The notes: generated by a model not told the origin, from the sequence alone. Positions 1 through 10,200 are shown, counted from the first letter of the stretch. The stretch is DNA of 13,795 bases from Lachnoclostridium sp. UBA739 (GCA_002297865.1 DBKX01000013.1:1-13795), one strand, 5' to 3'. A program made the numbers and translations.

Positions 1-3000
1 TTAATGAAGTAGTAGGCAGACTGCTAAAGGAAGAAGAGGATGCTTTGATTGCGCTGTTCTCAGAAGAGACAGAGGAGCAAGATAGTGAAAAACAAGTACA
101 AGTTGAAACGATACCAGCGAAGAAAGAAACTAAAATCAAATCTTTGGAAGAAAGAGAAGAAGTAGAGGATATTGCAATTGTGGGGCTTTCAGGAAAGTAT
201 CCGAAGGCAGACAATTTGAATGAATTTTGGGATAACTTAAGGAATGGAGTAGACTGTATTACCGAAATTCCAAAAGAGCGATGGGACTGGAAGAAGTATT
301 ACAATGAGAAAAAGGGAAGAGAGAATTCTATCTATACAAAATGGGGCGGTTTTATTGATGGTATAGATAAGTTTGACCCATACTTCTTTGGAATTGTTCC
401 AGCAGAGGCAGAAAAAATGGACCCACAAGAGCGTTTGTTTTTGCAGATTGTGTACGAATGTCTAGAAGATGCGGGTTATACACCACAGAAACTTAGTGAA
501 CAAGGAAAAGTGGGAGTTTATGTGGGGGCTATGAACGGGTACTATTCAGGCGGAATTAGTTTATGGTCGATTGCGAACAGAGTGTCCTATCTGTTTGATT
601 TCCATGGTCCAAGTTTTGCTGTGGATTCAGCATGTTCTTCTTCTATGACAGCCTTATGTTTGGCAGTTCAGAGTATCCAGAGAAAAGATTGTGAATCTGC
701 AATTGTTGGAGGAGTGAACTTGGTTGTTTCACCAAAACACTTTATACGACTATGTAATATGCGTATGCTTTCTCCAGGAAATGCATGCAGGGCATTTGGA
801 GAACATGCAGATGGTATAGTAGATGGTGAAGGAGTAGGTGCTGTATTAATAAAACCATTGAAGAATGCCATCGACAATGGAGATCATATATACGGAGTTA
901 TAAAAGCTTCAGAACTGAACTCAGGCGGAAAGACAAATGGCTATACGATACCAAATCCAAAGTATCAGGCAGAAGTAATTAGAAATGCATACCAGAAAGC
1001 CAATATTAATCCTGAGACGCTTAGTTATATAGAAGCACATGGTACGGGTACTGCTTTAGGTGATCCGATTGAGATAGAAGCAATCAGTAAAGTATTTAGG
1101 GAATATACGAATAAATTGCAGTTCTGTTCAATTGGTTCCGTAAAGACCAATATTGGACATAGTGAAAGTGCTGCTGGAATCGCTGCTTTGACAAAAGTAT
1201 TACTACAACTTACGCATCGTAAACTAGTGCCTTCTCTACATTCGGAACGATTAAATGAAAAAATAGATATTAAGGAAACACCATTTTACGTGCAACATGA
1301 GTTAGAAGACTGGACTAATATAAGTAAAATTACTGGACATGTACAAAAAAGAAGGGCAGGAATATCTTCCTTTGGTGCAGGCGGAACCAATGCACATATT
1401 GTCGTGGAGGAATATATATCAGAGGAAGAAAGAAACATGAATGTTCCAAAACAGGTTGTGATAGCACTGTCAGCAAAATCTAAAGAACAGCTTTGTAAGA
1501 AGGCAGCACAATTGAACACAAAACTATTTGATTATGCAGACGATTCACTTTTGGATATTGCATATACGTTGCTAGAAGGAAGAGTAGAGATGCCATATCG
1601 CGTTGCTTTTGTAGCAGCAACTTTAGATGAGGTAAGAGAAAAACTTAAATTAGTGTCAGAAAGAAATGTGGTAAAAGGGATTTTCATAACAGATGAGAAA
1701 GTTACTCAGTTGGATGTGGATGAGGAAGCAGAAGAATGGCTTGAAAGCATCGTAGCATCAGAAGATTTAGCTGAGTTAGCGAAAGCATGGGTAAATGGAT
1801 ATCCGATCGAATGGAATCGTCTATTCCTTGACCAGAAGCCTCATAGAGTAAGCCTTCCAACTTATCCATTTGAAACAGAGCGATATTGGATACAGGAATC
1901 GCTCATAGAAAAAGAAACAGAAAATCCTGTTTTGAAACGATTGGTACATAAGAATTGTTGTAACTATAAAGAGTATCGATTTGAAAGCTGGTTTACTGGC
2001 GAGGAAAGCTTCCTGTCTGGTCATATAGTGAAAGGTAAGAAGATTGTACCTGGTGCAGTATATCTAGAACTTGTACGTCAAGCAGTAGAAGAATTTGTCC
2101 CTTCCGAAGCAAAGAAGTGGTGTCTTGGTGATATCGTTTGGATTCGAGCTTTGGAAATTGAAAGTAAAACAAAAGTAATTACAGAATTTTTCGTAAATGA
2201 AGATCAAAGTATACGTTTTGAAGTATATACATTGGAAGAGGAAGAGCGGAAAGTACTGCACTGCAAAGGAAATGTATTAAAGATGCAGGAAGAAGAATTA
2301 CTTGATTTTTCGCAGATAAAGGAAGAGCTGTTAAGAGAAGAAAGTATACCTGGAGACATTTGCTATGATAAGTTTGAACAACTTGATATGGAGTACGGTA
2401 TTGAAAATCGAGTAGTAAGTTGTGCTTATGTATCGGAGTCGAAAACGCTATTAAAGCTTGAGCTTCCAAAAGTGATAGAGGAATCCCCATTGGATTGCAT
2501 GGCTCATCCTAATTTGATTGATGCTTCTCTCCAAGGAATTTTCATTCTTAACATGGACAAAGACAATCCAGAAACAAAAGTGCCATATGGTATCGAAGAA
2601 ATCAGCTTTATAAAAGAAGCAGAAACCTCCATGTGGGCGTATATTCGCAAAAACAGAGCAGCAAAAGATGAAAGTTATGATGTATTTATATTTGATTATA
2701 ATGGAAATCTGTGTATTTCATTGAATAAGGTTATTATGAAAGAGATTACTACAGTTTGCAGCAGTAATCAGATCTTAATGGAATATCATTTTATAAAGCA
2801 GTCAAGAAGTGAAAAAGACGAAGAAAAGACACATTTTGAGCAAAAAGCAGTTATTATGTGTGATTTTGAAAAGGATTTCGTAGAGGCAGTAAAAGAGAAT
2901 TTATCGGATACCATCATATATGATATGCAGTATAACGAGAGCGAGGATGAGGTTTCATATCTGACAAGATGTTTTGACCTGCTTAAGAAACTCGTCAAAG

Positions 3001-4196
3001 AGAGAAAAAATGATCAGATTTACATTCAAGTCATTCTTCCAGCTAACAAGAAAAAACTAGTGTATGCAGGCTGGATTCCTGCATTGCGAAGTGCAAAACT
3101 AGAAATTCCTAAGTTAGGTGGACAGGTAATTTCAGTAGAAGATACGTGCTCTGTAAAGCAATTAGGGGAAATCCTAAAGGAAAATTACGGAATAGCAGAT
3201 GTACAAAAAGTGGAATATCAGGAAGGAAAACGACTGGTAGAATGCTTAAAAGGTCAGAAAGCCAGGAAATGTGACAAAGACCTATCTTACTGGAAAGAGA
3301 ACGGAGTGTACATTATCGCTGGTGGCGCAGGTGGGTTAGGAAGAGTTCTGATTAAAGAATTATCGCAAACACTACATAGAGGAAAAGTGATAGTGCTTGG
3401 TCGCTCTTATTACCAGAAAACAGAATTCCGATGCTATGAAAAGCCAGGTTTCACAGTACAGTATTTGCAGGCAGATGTGACGGATAGAGTGCTGATTGGT
3501 CAAGTAGTTTCTGAGATTGAAAAACGAGAAGGAGCTGTAAATGGTGTTTTTTATGTAGCAGGTGTAATCGAAGATTCTGTTATTGTGAAGAAGGAATTAG
3601 AACAGTGCAGAAAAGTACTACAAGCGAAAGTAGCTGGCGTTCAAAATCTAGAGGAAGCAACAAAAAATACTGGATTAGATTTCTTTGTAATTTACTCCAG
3701 TATTGCAGGGGTTCTTGGAAATGCAGGACAGGCGGACTATGCGATGGCAAATGGCTATTTAGATGCATTTGCACAATATCGTAATACGCTTGTGAGAGAG
3801 GGTAAAAGAAGTGGAATTACCATTTCTATTAACTGGCCACTGTGGAAAAGCGGAGGCATGTTAATGAGCGGTCAGGAACAGATTCGATTTGAGGAACGAA
3901 CAGGAATTAGTCCATTGTCGGATAAAGATGGAATCCAATGCCTAAAAGATACCTTGTGTCAAAAAACAGAGAGAGTTCTGTATCTTCAAGGACGCGAATC
4001 CGTTCTCGAACAGATTACGAATAGGTATTCAGAGACAGAACGTGTACTGGAAGAAAAGAACAGTACAGTAGAGGAAAGTACAGAATTAGATAGATTGATT
4101 AAAGATGTACGAGATGGTTCCATTTCGGAAGAAATGTTTGAACGTATCTTGAGAGAAATAAGTCAAAGGGGGGGACTCAGTGAAGAACCAGTATAA
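1..4196 (+). CDS. trans-AT polyketide synthase, 3' part (KS-DH-KR), 5' end outside window
   Basis: Cytoplasmic modular PKS subunit that extends and beta-processes a growing acyl chain. The frame is open from the first base (NEVVGRLLKEEEDALIALF precedes the first possible start, TTG at 45), so I read it as the C-terminal part of a longer protein entering from upstream. Numbering from the TTG gives 1383 residues. Domains in order: KS ~42-457 (Cys197, His332, His372), post-KS linker ~458-616, DH ~627-901 (His660, Asp826), KR ~902-1316 (GGAGGLG at 1093-1099, Ser1219, Tyr1232), then a helical tail to the TAA at 4194-4196. There is no AT, and no ACP after the KR. The module's ACP opens the next gene, which overlaps this one by 17 bp, so the two are surely co-transcribed. 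Family assignment is very secure. The true start and the full module count of the protein are unknown. Confidence 0.95.
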   Translation, partial: NEVVGRLLKEEEDALIALFSEETEEQDSEKQVQVETIPAKKETKIKSLEEREEVEDIAIVGLSGKYPKADNLNEFWDNLRNGVDCITEIPKERWDWKKYYNEKKGRENSIYTKWGGFIDGIDKFDPYFFGIVPAEAEKMDPQERLFLQIVYECLEDAGYTPQKLSEQGKVGVYVGAMNGYYSGGISLWSIANRVSYLFDFHGPSFAVDSACSSSMTALCLAVQSIQRKDCESAIVGGVNLVVSPKHFIRLCNMRMLSPGNACRAFGEHADGIVDGEGVGAVLIKPLKNAIDNGDHIYGVIKASELNSGGKTNGYTIPNPKYQAEVIRNAYQKANINPETLSYIEAHGTGTALGDPIEIEAISKVFREYTNKLQFCSIGSVKTNIGHSESAAGIAALTKVLLQLTHRKLVPSLHSERLNEKIDIKETPFYVQHELEDWTNISKITGHVQKRRAGISSFGAGGTNAHIVVEEYISEEERNMNVPKQVVIALSAKSKEQLCKKAAQLNTKLFDYADDSLLDIAYTLLEGRVEMPYRVAFVAATLDEVREKLKLVSERNVVKGIFITDEKVTQLDVDEEAEEWLESIVASEDLAELAKAWVNGYPIEWNRLFLDQKPHRVSLPTYPFETERYWIQESLIEKETENPVLKRLVHKNCCNYKEYRFESWFTGEESFLSGHIVKGKKIVPGAVYLELVRQAVEEFVPSEAKKWCLGDIVWIRALEIESKTKVITEFFVNEDQSIRFEVYTLEEEERKVLHCKGNVLKMQEEELLDFSQIKEELLREESIPGDICYDKFEQLDMEYGIENRVVSCAYVSESKTLLKLELPKVIEESPLDCMAHPNLIDASLQGIFILNMDKDNPETKVPYGIEEISFIKEAETSMWAYIRKNRAAKDESYDVFIFDYNGNLCISLNKVIMKEITTVCSSNQILMEYHFIKQSRSEKDEEKTHFEQKAVIMCDFEKDFVEAVKENLSDTIIYDMQYNESEDEVSYLTRCFDLLKKLVKERKNDQIYIQVILPANKKKLVYAGWIPALRSAKLEIPKLGGQVISVEDTCSVKQLGEILKENYGIADVQKVEYQEGKRLVECLKGQKARKCDKDLSYWKENGVYIIAGGAGGLGRVLIKELSQTLHRGKVIVLGRSYYQKTEFRCYEKPGFTVQYLQADVTDRVLIGQVVSEIEKREGAVNGVFYVAGVIEDSVIVKKELEQCRKVLQAKVAGVQNLEEATKNTGLDFFVIYSSIAGVLGNAGQADYAMANGYLDAFAQYRNTLVREGKRSGITISINWPLWKSGGMLMSGQEQIRFEERTGISPLSDKDGIQCLKDTLCQKTERVLYLQGRESVLEQITNRYSETERVLEEKNSTVEESTELDRLIKDVRDGSISEEMFERILREISQRGGLSEEPV
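3..167 (+). other. Tail of an upstream domain and charged inter-domain linker
   Basis: The first ~19 residues (NEVVGRLLKEEEDALIALF) look like the last helix of an acyl carrier protein with its trailing linker. A Glu/Lys-rich stretch follows up to the KS start. This is the usual way one trans-AT module passes into the next inside a single polypeptide. The ACP assignment is inference, since its phosphopantetheine site would lie upstream of the window. Confidence 0.5.
168..1415 (+). other. Ketosynthase domain of module A
   Basis: Decarboxylative Claisen condensation domain. It opens with DIAIVGLSGKYP and closes with AHIVVEEY. The Cys-His-His triad is intact: Cys197 in DSACSSS, His332 in EAHGTGT and His372 in NIGHSE, with normal 135- and 40-residue spacings. 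It carries MDPQER and the GGKTNGYTIPNP motif typical of one large trans-AT KS group. It should accept the chain from the ACP whose tail begins the window. The residue before the active Cys is Ala. Confidence 0.95.
1416..1892 (+). other. Post-KS linker of module A (no AT)
   Basis: A region of about 160 residues between KS and DH, ending in LPTYPFETERYWI. In cis-AT synthases the AT would sit in this region. Here no GHSxG serine motif or other AT signature is present, leaving only the flanking linker. This supports the trans-AT assignment. Confidence 0.85.
1923..2747 (+). other. Dehydratase domain of module A
   Basis: Double-hotdog dehydratase that removes water from the beta-hydroxy intermediate. 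The catalytic His660 lies in a full HxxxGxxxxP motif (HIVKGKKIVP), and Asp826 lies in HPNLIDASLQ (DxxxQ). The second-half GxxYGxxF motif is diverged to DMEYGIEN, keeping only Tyr784-Gly785. Both catalytic residues are present, so I expect activity, with some doubt because of the altered motif. Confidence 0.85.
2748..3992 (+). other. Ketoreductase domain of module A
   Basis: NADPH-dependent beta-keto reductase with an N-terminal structural half followed by the catalytic Rossmann half. It has GGAGGLG (1093-1099) for the cofactor, Ser1219 and Tyr1232 in the SSIAGVLGNAGQADYAMAN segment, and ISINWPLW downstream. The segment AGVIEDS aligns with the LDD loop and keeps its diagnostic Asp, suggesting B-type (D-hydroxyl) reduction. 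Together with the DH this predicts an E double bond. Confidence 0.9.
4045..4193 (+). other. C-terminal helical tail, likely docking element
   Basis: The last ~50 residues of the first protein form a charged helical stretch with LDRLIKDVRDGSISEEMFER followed by a second short helix. It ends a protein whose module lacks an ACP, and the ACP begins the next protein. A docking role with the N-terminus of the second protein is therefore the simplest reading. This is inference from position and helix-like composition, not from a recognised domain match. Confidence 0.55.
4165..4174 (+). promoter_or_regulatory. Ribosome binding site for the second PKS gene, containing a G7 tract
   Basis: AAAGGGGGGG lies inside the end of the first gene, 5 bases before the GTG start at 4180. 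It decides the start. In this frame the nearest upstream stop is TAA at 4159-4161, GTG is the only start codon after it, and the next ATG (4312) would remove the first part of the ACP. The seven-G run is also a possible slippage site. Confidence 0.8.
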
Positions 4197-4287
4197 GGCA
4201 TTATATGATAAGTTAAAGAGCGGTGATTTAGATGGCATCAATGCAAAAAATGCGATTCAGCAGCTTCTTGTAAATACTGAAGAAGAG
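4180..4287 (+). other. N-terminal helical segment, likely docking partner
   Basis: The first ~36 residues (starting MKNQYKALYDKLKSGDLDG, initiator GTG read as Met) are charged and helix-like, and sit directly before the ACP. Their LKSGDL resembles the VRDGSI stretch at the end of the previous protein. A role in joining the two halves of the split module is inferred from context. Confidence 0.5.
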
Positions 4288-7200
4288 AATAGCCTATATC
4301 ATAAAACTTTAATGTTATTAAAGTCAGTATTATCTCCAATTATAAAGGTGCCAGTTGAGCGTATAGAGGAAGAGGCTGCTTTTGATGAGTATGGAATTAA
4401 CTCTATCATGATCATGGATATGACCGAAGAGTTAGAAAAAACATTTAAAGGTCTGTCCCAAACCTTATTTTATGAATGTAGCAATGTGAAGGAACTCACT
4501 TATTATTTCATAAATAATTACAATGATGTTTTACAAAAACGTTTTGTGGAGAAAAAAGAACCTTGTAAAAAGGACAATCAAAGAAGTGTAGAGAAAGCAG
4601 TTCCAAAACCAGTATTAAAAGATGATAAAGCCAAAGAAGCTAAAACAAACGAAGAAGATATCGCAATTATCGGAATTGCCGGGTCTTATCCAGATAGTGA
4701 TGATTTGGACGCATTGTGGGAGAATCTTAGGAATGGAAAAGATTGTATTCGCGAAATTCCAAAAGACAGATGGGACTATAAGAAATATTATTCAGAGAAT
4801 AAGAATGAGGGAGCTATTGATTCAAAATGGGGTGGCTTTCTAAATGAAGTCGATGAATTTGATTCTTTGCTGTTTCACATTTCTCCTGTTGAAGCTGATA
4901 AAATGGACCCTCAGGAACGGATTTTTTTACAATGTGTTTATCACTTATTTGAAGATGCGGGTTATACTAAAAAAACACTTAAGAAAGATGACAAGGCAAA
5001 AGTAGGTGTTTATGTTGGTGTAATGTATGAAGAGTATCAATTCTACGGTGTGGAAGAACAACAAAAGCACAATGAAATTGCTCTTGGAGGAAATGCTGCA
5101 TCGATTGCCAATAGAATTTCTTATGTATTTAACTTAAACGGACCAAGCATAGCAATTAACACTATGTGTTCTTCCTCTCTTACTACAATTCATTTGGCAT
5201 GTCAAAGCATTAAAAGCGGGGAGTGTGATGTAGCAGTTGCAGGAGGGGTGAATATTTCTATTCACCCAAATAAGTACATAACACTTGCTCAGGGTAATTT
5301 TGCTTCTAGTAAGGGAAGATGTGAAAGTTTTGGAAACAGTGGAGATGGATATGTTCCAGGTGAAGGAGTTGGAGCAGTATTAATTAAGCCATTATCAAGG
5401 GCAATTGAAGATGGAGATCATATATATGGTGTAATTAAAGGTTCGGCAATTAACCATGGTGGAAGGACAAATGGCTATACAGTTCCAAATCCTAATATGC
5501 AGGCAGAGGTAATTGAAAGTGCTTTAAAACAAGCGAACATGAATCCGAGAACAATTAGTTATTTAGAGGCACATGGAACAGGCACTATACTAGGAGATCC
5601 AATTGAAATTGCAGGTCTTGAGAAGGTGTACAAAAAGTATTCAGGCGATGTTAAGTATTGTTCAATTGGATCTGTTAAGTCAAACATTGGTCATTGTGAG
5701 GGTGCAGCCGGTGTCGCTGCAATTACCAAGGTTCTTCTTCAGATGAAATATAAAAAGCTAGTGCCATCATTACATGCAGAGGTATTGAATAAGAAAATTG
5801 ATTTTGAACATTCTCCCTTTGTTGTTCAGCAAGACTTGCAAGATTGGGAGAAGCCAGAAATTGAGATAGATGGTGTAACACAAACATATCCTAGAAGAGC
5901 TGGAATTTCCGCTTTTGGTGCAGGCGGTTCTAATGCACATATTATCTTAGAAGAATATGATGAGGCAGCAGAACAAATTCTTGAGAATTATAATAAACCT
6001 TATATGATTGTTCTATCTGCGAGAACAAAGAAGAGTCTTTATGAAGCTTGTAATCAGCTTCTTAGTGCGTTAGAAGCACATAAATATCAGGAGAGTGACT
6101 TGCCTAGAATTGCTTATACATTACAGGTGGGCAGAGAAGAGATGCATGTAAGGACTGGATTTGTCATTTCCTCTATCGAAGAATTGAAGGAAGCATTAAA
6201 AGAACGCCTATCAAGCCAAAGTAGTGATGAGTCTTGTTTCAAAGAAGTAATGGAACTAACATCAGAAGATAGATTAGATAGAGAATATCAGCTGATTCAA
6301 TACATTCAACAAAAGAATTATGACGAAGTTGTAAAACTATGGGAAAAGGGGTGTCTGGTAGACTGGAATTTATTCTACTCAGAAAAGAAGCCAGTAAAAA
6401 TCAGCTTACCTACTTATGTATTTGAAAAGAAAAAACATTGGTATAAAAAGAGAGAAGCACAAAAAGAATCCGTTATGTTATATGAGCCAGTGTGGAAAAC
6501 AACTGCACAAGATAACTTAGAAGCTGGTACGTCAAAGAGAGTATTCTTTGTCTATCGTGCTTCTGCAATCCCAATGTTAAACATATTAGATGATTACTAT
6601 CAAAAAGCTGGGGCATTCACACAAAGAATGATTGTACATGAGGATGTTCCATGTGATTTTGGTTTTATGGAAAAGGAAGAGTTTGACACTATTTTTTACC
6701 TATCCGAGATGGGTGTGGGAAAAGTGGAGAACATCAATCAGGACACCATATATTTTCTTCAGTTTGCAAAAGCGGTTAAGAAATATGCAAGGGCAAAGAA
6801 GAAACTAAATTGCTATATTCTCACGTTCAATAATTACGGATATAAGGAAACACCAGTACACTTAATGAATGGTGGCATTACAGGAGTTACCTATTCTCTA
6901 GCGCAAAGCAGCGTTGGGTTAAAAGTAAGAAGTCTGGATCTGTCTGTGGATGAGGTAAATCAGTGTGTGAATAAAGATAAACTAGCCCAGACTGTTATAG
7001 GAGCAAAACCTTCAGCAAGCGGAGAAGTTGTTATAGTACGTGACCTAGAAACCTATAGACAAAACTTTAGGAAAATAGCTTTGCCAGCAAAGGAGACTTT
7101 CTCATCGGATGGAGTTTATGTCATATTAGGAGGTACTGGCACAGTTGGTTCAATTATAACCCGCTTTATGATAAGAAATCATAATGCAAAGATTGTATGG

Positions 7201-10200
7201 TTAGGAAGAAAAGACAAAGATGCAAAAGAAGTAAAAGAAAAACAGCGTTCTTGCGCTTTCTGCGGAAATGAGCCAGCTTATGTACAGGCCGATGTTACGG
7301 ATTATGATCAGGTGAAAACAGCTATTTCACAGATAAGGAATACCTATGGAAAGATTCGTGGAGCAATCTTTTCAGGAGTAGTATTTGATATACATAATGA
7401 GATTGCAACGACCACGATTGAGCAGTTCGAACGGATTTTAGAGGTAAAAACAAATGGAAGCATGAATTTTTATAATGTTTTGGAACAGGATGATTTGGAC
7501 TTTTTATGTTATTTTTCATCGGGACAGTCCTTTGATTTTTCACCAGCAGGCAATCTATGTGCTTATGCATCTGGTATTACATTTACAGATACACTGGTAC
7601 GTTATTTGCAAAAGAAAGCAAAGTTTCCAGTAGGTTGTATTAATTGGGGATTCTGGAAGAGTTCTGTCAGTGAAGCATTTGGTAAGAATCTGGATAATTG
7701 TATTGAAGATGAACAAGGCTTTGAAATGTTTAGTTACGCAGCAGCAGTAATGAAACAGCAGTCAGCTTCTCAAATTGTGTGCATGGATTTAGAACACATG
7801 AAAGGAAGTGAACGGTATTTGGAGAAAGATACCGATGCCGTGTCCATTCTAGCTCATGTAAATCAGGAATATGATACGAGTTCCTTTACCCAGGAGTATG
7901 GAGACAGACTTGAATTACCAAAGGATTTAGAAGATGCAATCGTAAGAGTTCTGGGAGTAAGGGTAAAGAATGCATTAGCTGGAAAGTTATCCGAAAAATA
8001 TGTTCTATGGATGGATGAGTGTAAACGCATATTAGAAGAACACATCGAATTGGAACAAGGTGGAATCGTTTCTGATAGTCAAATAGAAGACCAGTGGAAT
8101 AAGGTAGCAGAAAAATATTCTGCGAAAGAGGATTACAAAGTATCAATAAGACTTTTAAATGAATGCTTAAATAATCTTTCTGATATTTTAGAAGGTAAGG
8201 TTGCTGCGACAGATGTTATTTTCCCAAATGGTACGATGGAACTGGTAGAAAGCATTTACAGTCAAAACTCCATTGAAGATTTTTATAACGAAGTTTTAGC
8301 TGATTACGTGATACGTTGTATGGAAGTAATTAAGACACGTAAGAAGACAGGAAAAATTAGAATATTAGAAGTCGGTGCAGGAACGGGTGGTACAAGCTGT
8401 ATTGTGCTTAAGAAGTTAGCGCCATATAGAGATAATGTAGAATACTACTATACTGATATATCAAACTCATTTTTAGTATTCGCAAAAGATAAGTTCTCTG
8501 AATATCGTGATTTTATGACATTTAAAATATGGAATGCAGAGGAGGCTTATCAGGGAACAGAAAAGTTTGATATTATCCTTGCAACAAATGTATTACACTC
8601 TACTAGAAATATGCGTCAGACTTTACAGAACATTCATAATGCAATGAGTGTAAAAAGCATTCTGCTTGTTAACGAGATTACGGATAAGAATTTGGTAGAA
8701 ACTTTGACCTTTGGTTTATTAGATGGATGGTGGAAATTTGATGATCCTGAGTGCAGAATACTAGGAAGTCCACTTTTAAGTAATGCAAAATGGAAAGAAG
8801 TGCTGAATGCTTCTGGATTCTCAAAAGTTGTGCTTCCACTAGAACACTCTGCCAAAATCAAACAACAGGTAATTCTTGCGGAACACGATGGAATCGTAAC
8901 AGAGAACTTGCCTCTTAAGACAGAAACAGAAAAAGTGAAGAAGGTTGCTGCTAAAAAGGTAGAAGCAGTTACATATAGAAATGATATGAAGAAACAAGAT
9001 AGTAAAAAGACATCATTTAAAGGTGCATTAGAAAAGGATGTAAAAGCAATACTAGGAGAGGTTCTTAACCTGGAAGAAGATGAGATAAAGAGTAATGAAG
9101 CATTCTCAGATTATGGTTTAGATTCGATTCTAGGCTCTTCCTTTATCGGAAAGTTAAATGATACATTCCACATTGAGTTAAATAATGCAATCTTATTTGA
9201 CTATACGTCTGCGCAACTTCTGGCTGATTATGTTTTAGAGTGCTATCCAGAGCAAGTAGAGCAGATTTATGGTGCGACACAGGATGTCAAAGAAGATAGT
9301 GTGCCTGTAGAGGATATCGTTTATGTGGAAGAAGTGTTACAAGAAGATAGAAGTAGCGAGAAAGAAGAATATGTGGGCAGTAATCGTATGGAAGCAGACT
9401 GCAAAATAGCAGTAATTGGAATGTCAGGTCAGTTCCCAGATGCATCAACTGTTGAGGAGTTGTGGAATAACTTACTGCTTGGTAAAAACTGTGTGCACGA
9501 ACTGCCGAAGGAGTATTTAGATATAGAAAACTATTATGATAGCGAGCAGCAGACTGGAAAAACATACTGTAAGTGGGGAGGAATTTTATCAGAGAAGGAA
9601 TACTTTGAGCCACTATTTTTCAACATATCTCCTAGAGATGCAGCAGATATGAGCATACATCAACGACTTATTTTGCAGGAAGGATGGAAGGCAATAGAAG
9701 ATGCAGGATATAATCCTAAAACGCTGTCTGGAAGCAAAACAGGAGTGTATATTGGAGCAGAGCCAGTCAAGACAGTGGGAGATTCTTTCGTTGGATCATC
9801 CGATGCCATTGTGTCCTCAAGGTTGTCCTATCTTCTAAATCTCAATGGACCGGCCTTAACTGTAAATACGGGATGTTCATCCTCAGCAGCAGCAATTCAT
9901 CTTGCTTGTGAAAGCTTAAAGAGTGGAGCTGTGGATATGGCTTTGGCAGGAGGAATCTACGCAGATTTGAATCAACAGTCGTTAATTGCACTAAGTGCGA
10001 TTGGAATGCTTTCTAAATCAGGTAAATGCCATACTTTTGATGAAAGTGCGGATGGAACCGTTATGTCTGAAGGAGTAGGAGTAGTGGTTCTAAAACGTCT
10101 GGAGGATGCGAAGAGAGACGGAGATCCTATTTATGGTGTAATTGTTGCATCAGGTATGAATCAAGATGGTGCAAGCAATGGAATAACAGCACCAAATGGT

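Noticed and set aside
1416..1892. Possible acyltransferase domain after a KS
   Set aside because: The region is only ~160 residues, lacks a GHSxG motif and ends directly in LPTYPF. The same holds after the other two KSs, so no AT is present.
2179..2490. Reverse-strand open frame of ~100 codons (others like it at 9287-9613, 7322-7570 and 13137-13400)
   Set aside because: All lie opposite conserved PKS domains, have no ribosome site or domain motif that I could see, and are what A+T-rich coding DNA gives by chance on the other strand.
3993..4196. Thioesterase or ACP at the end of the first protein
   Set aside because: No GxSxG and no DSL-type serine motif occurs; the segment is a short charged helical tail.
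4197..4400. Promoter or terminator between the two genes
   Set aside because: The genes overlap by 17 bp, leaving no intergenic space, and I saw no GC-rich stem followed by a T-run.
4622..4843. Small + strand open frame
   Set aside because: It lies wholly inside the KS coding frame of the second gene and its translation has no recognisable features.
9106..9165. Beta-branching ACP in module B
   Set aside because: The DSILG start resembles branching ACPs, but the diagnostic Trp position holds Phe, and the module has a KR, which would remove the beta-keto group needed for branching.
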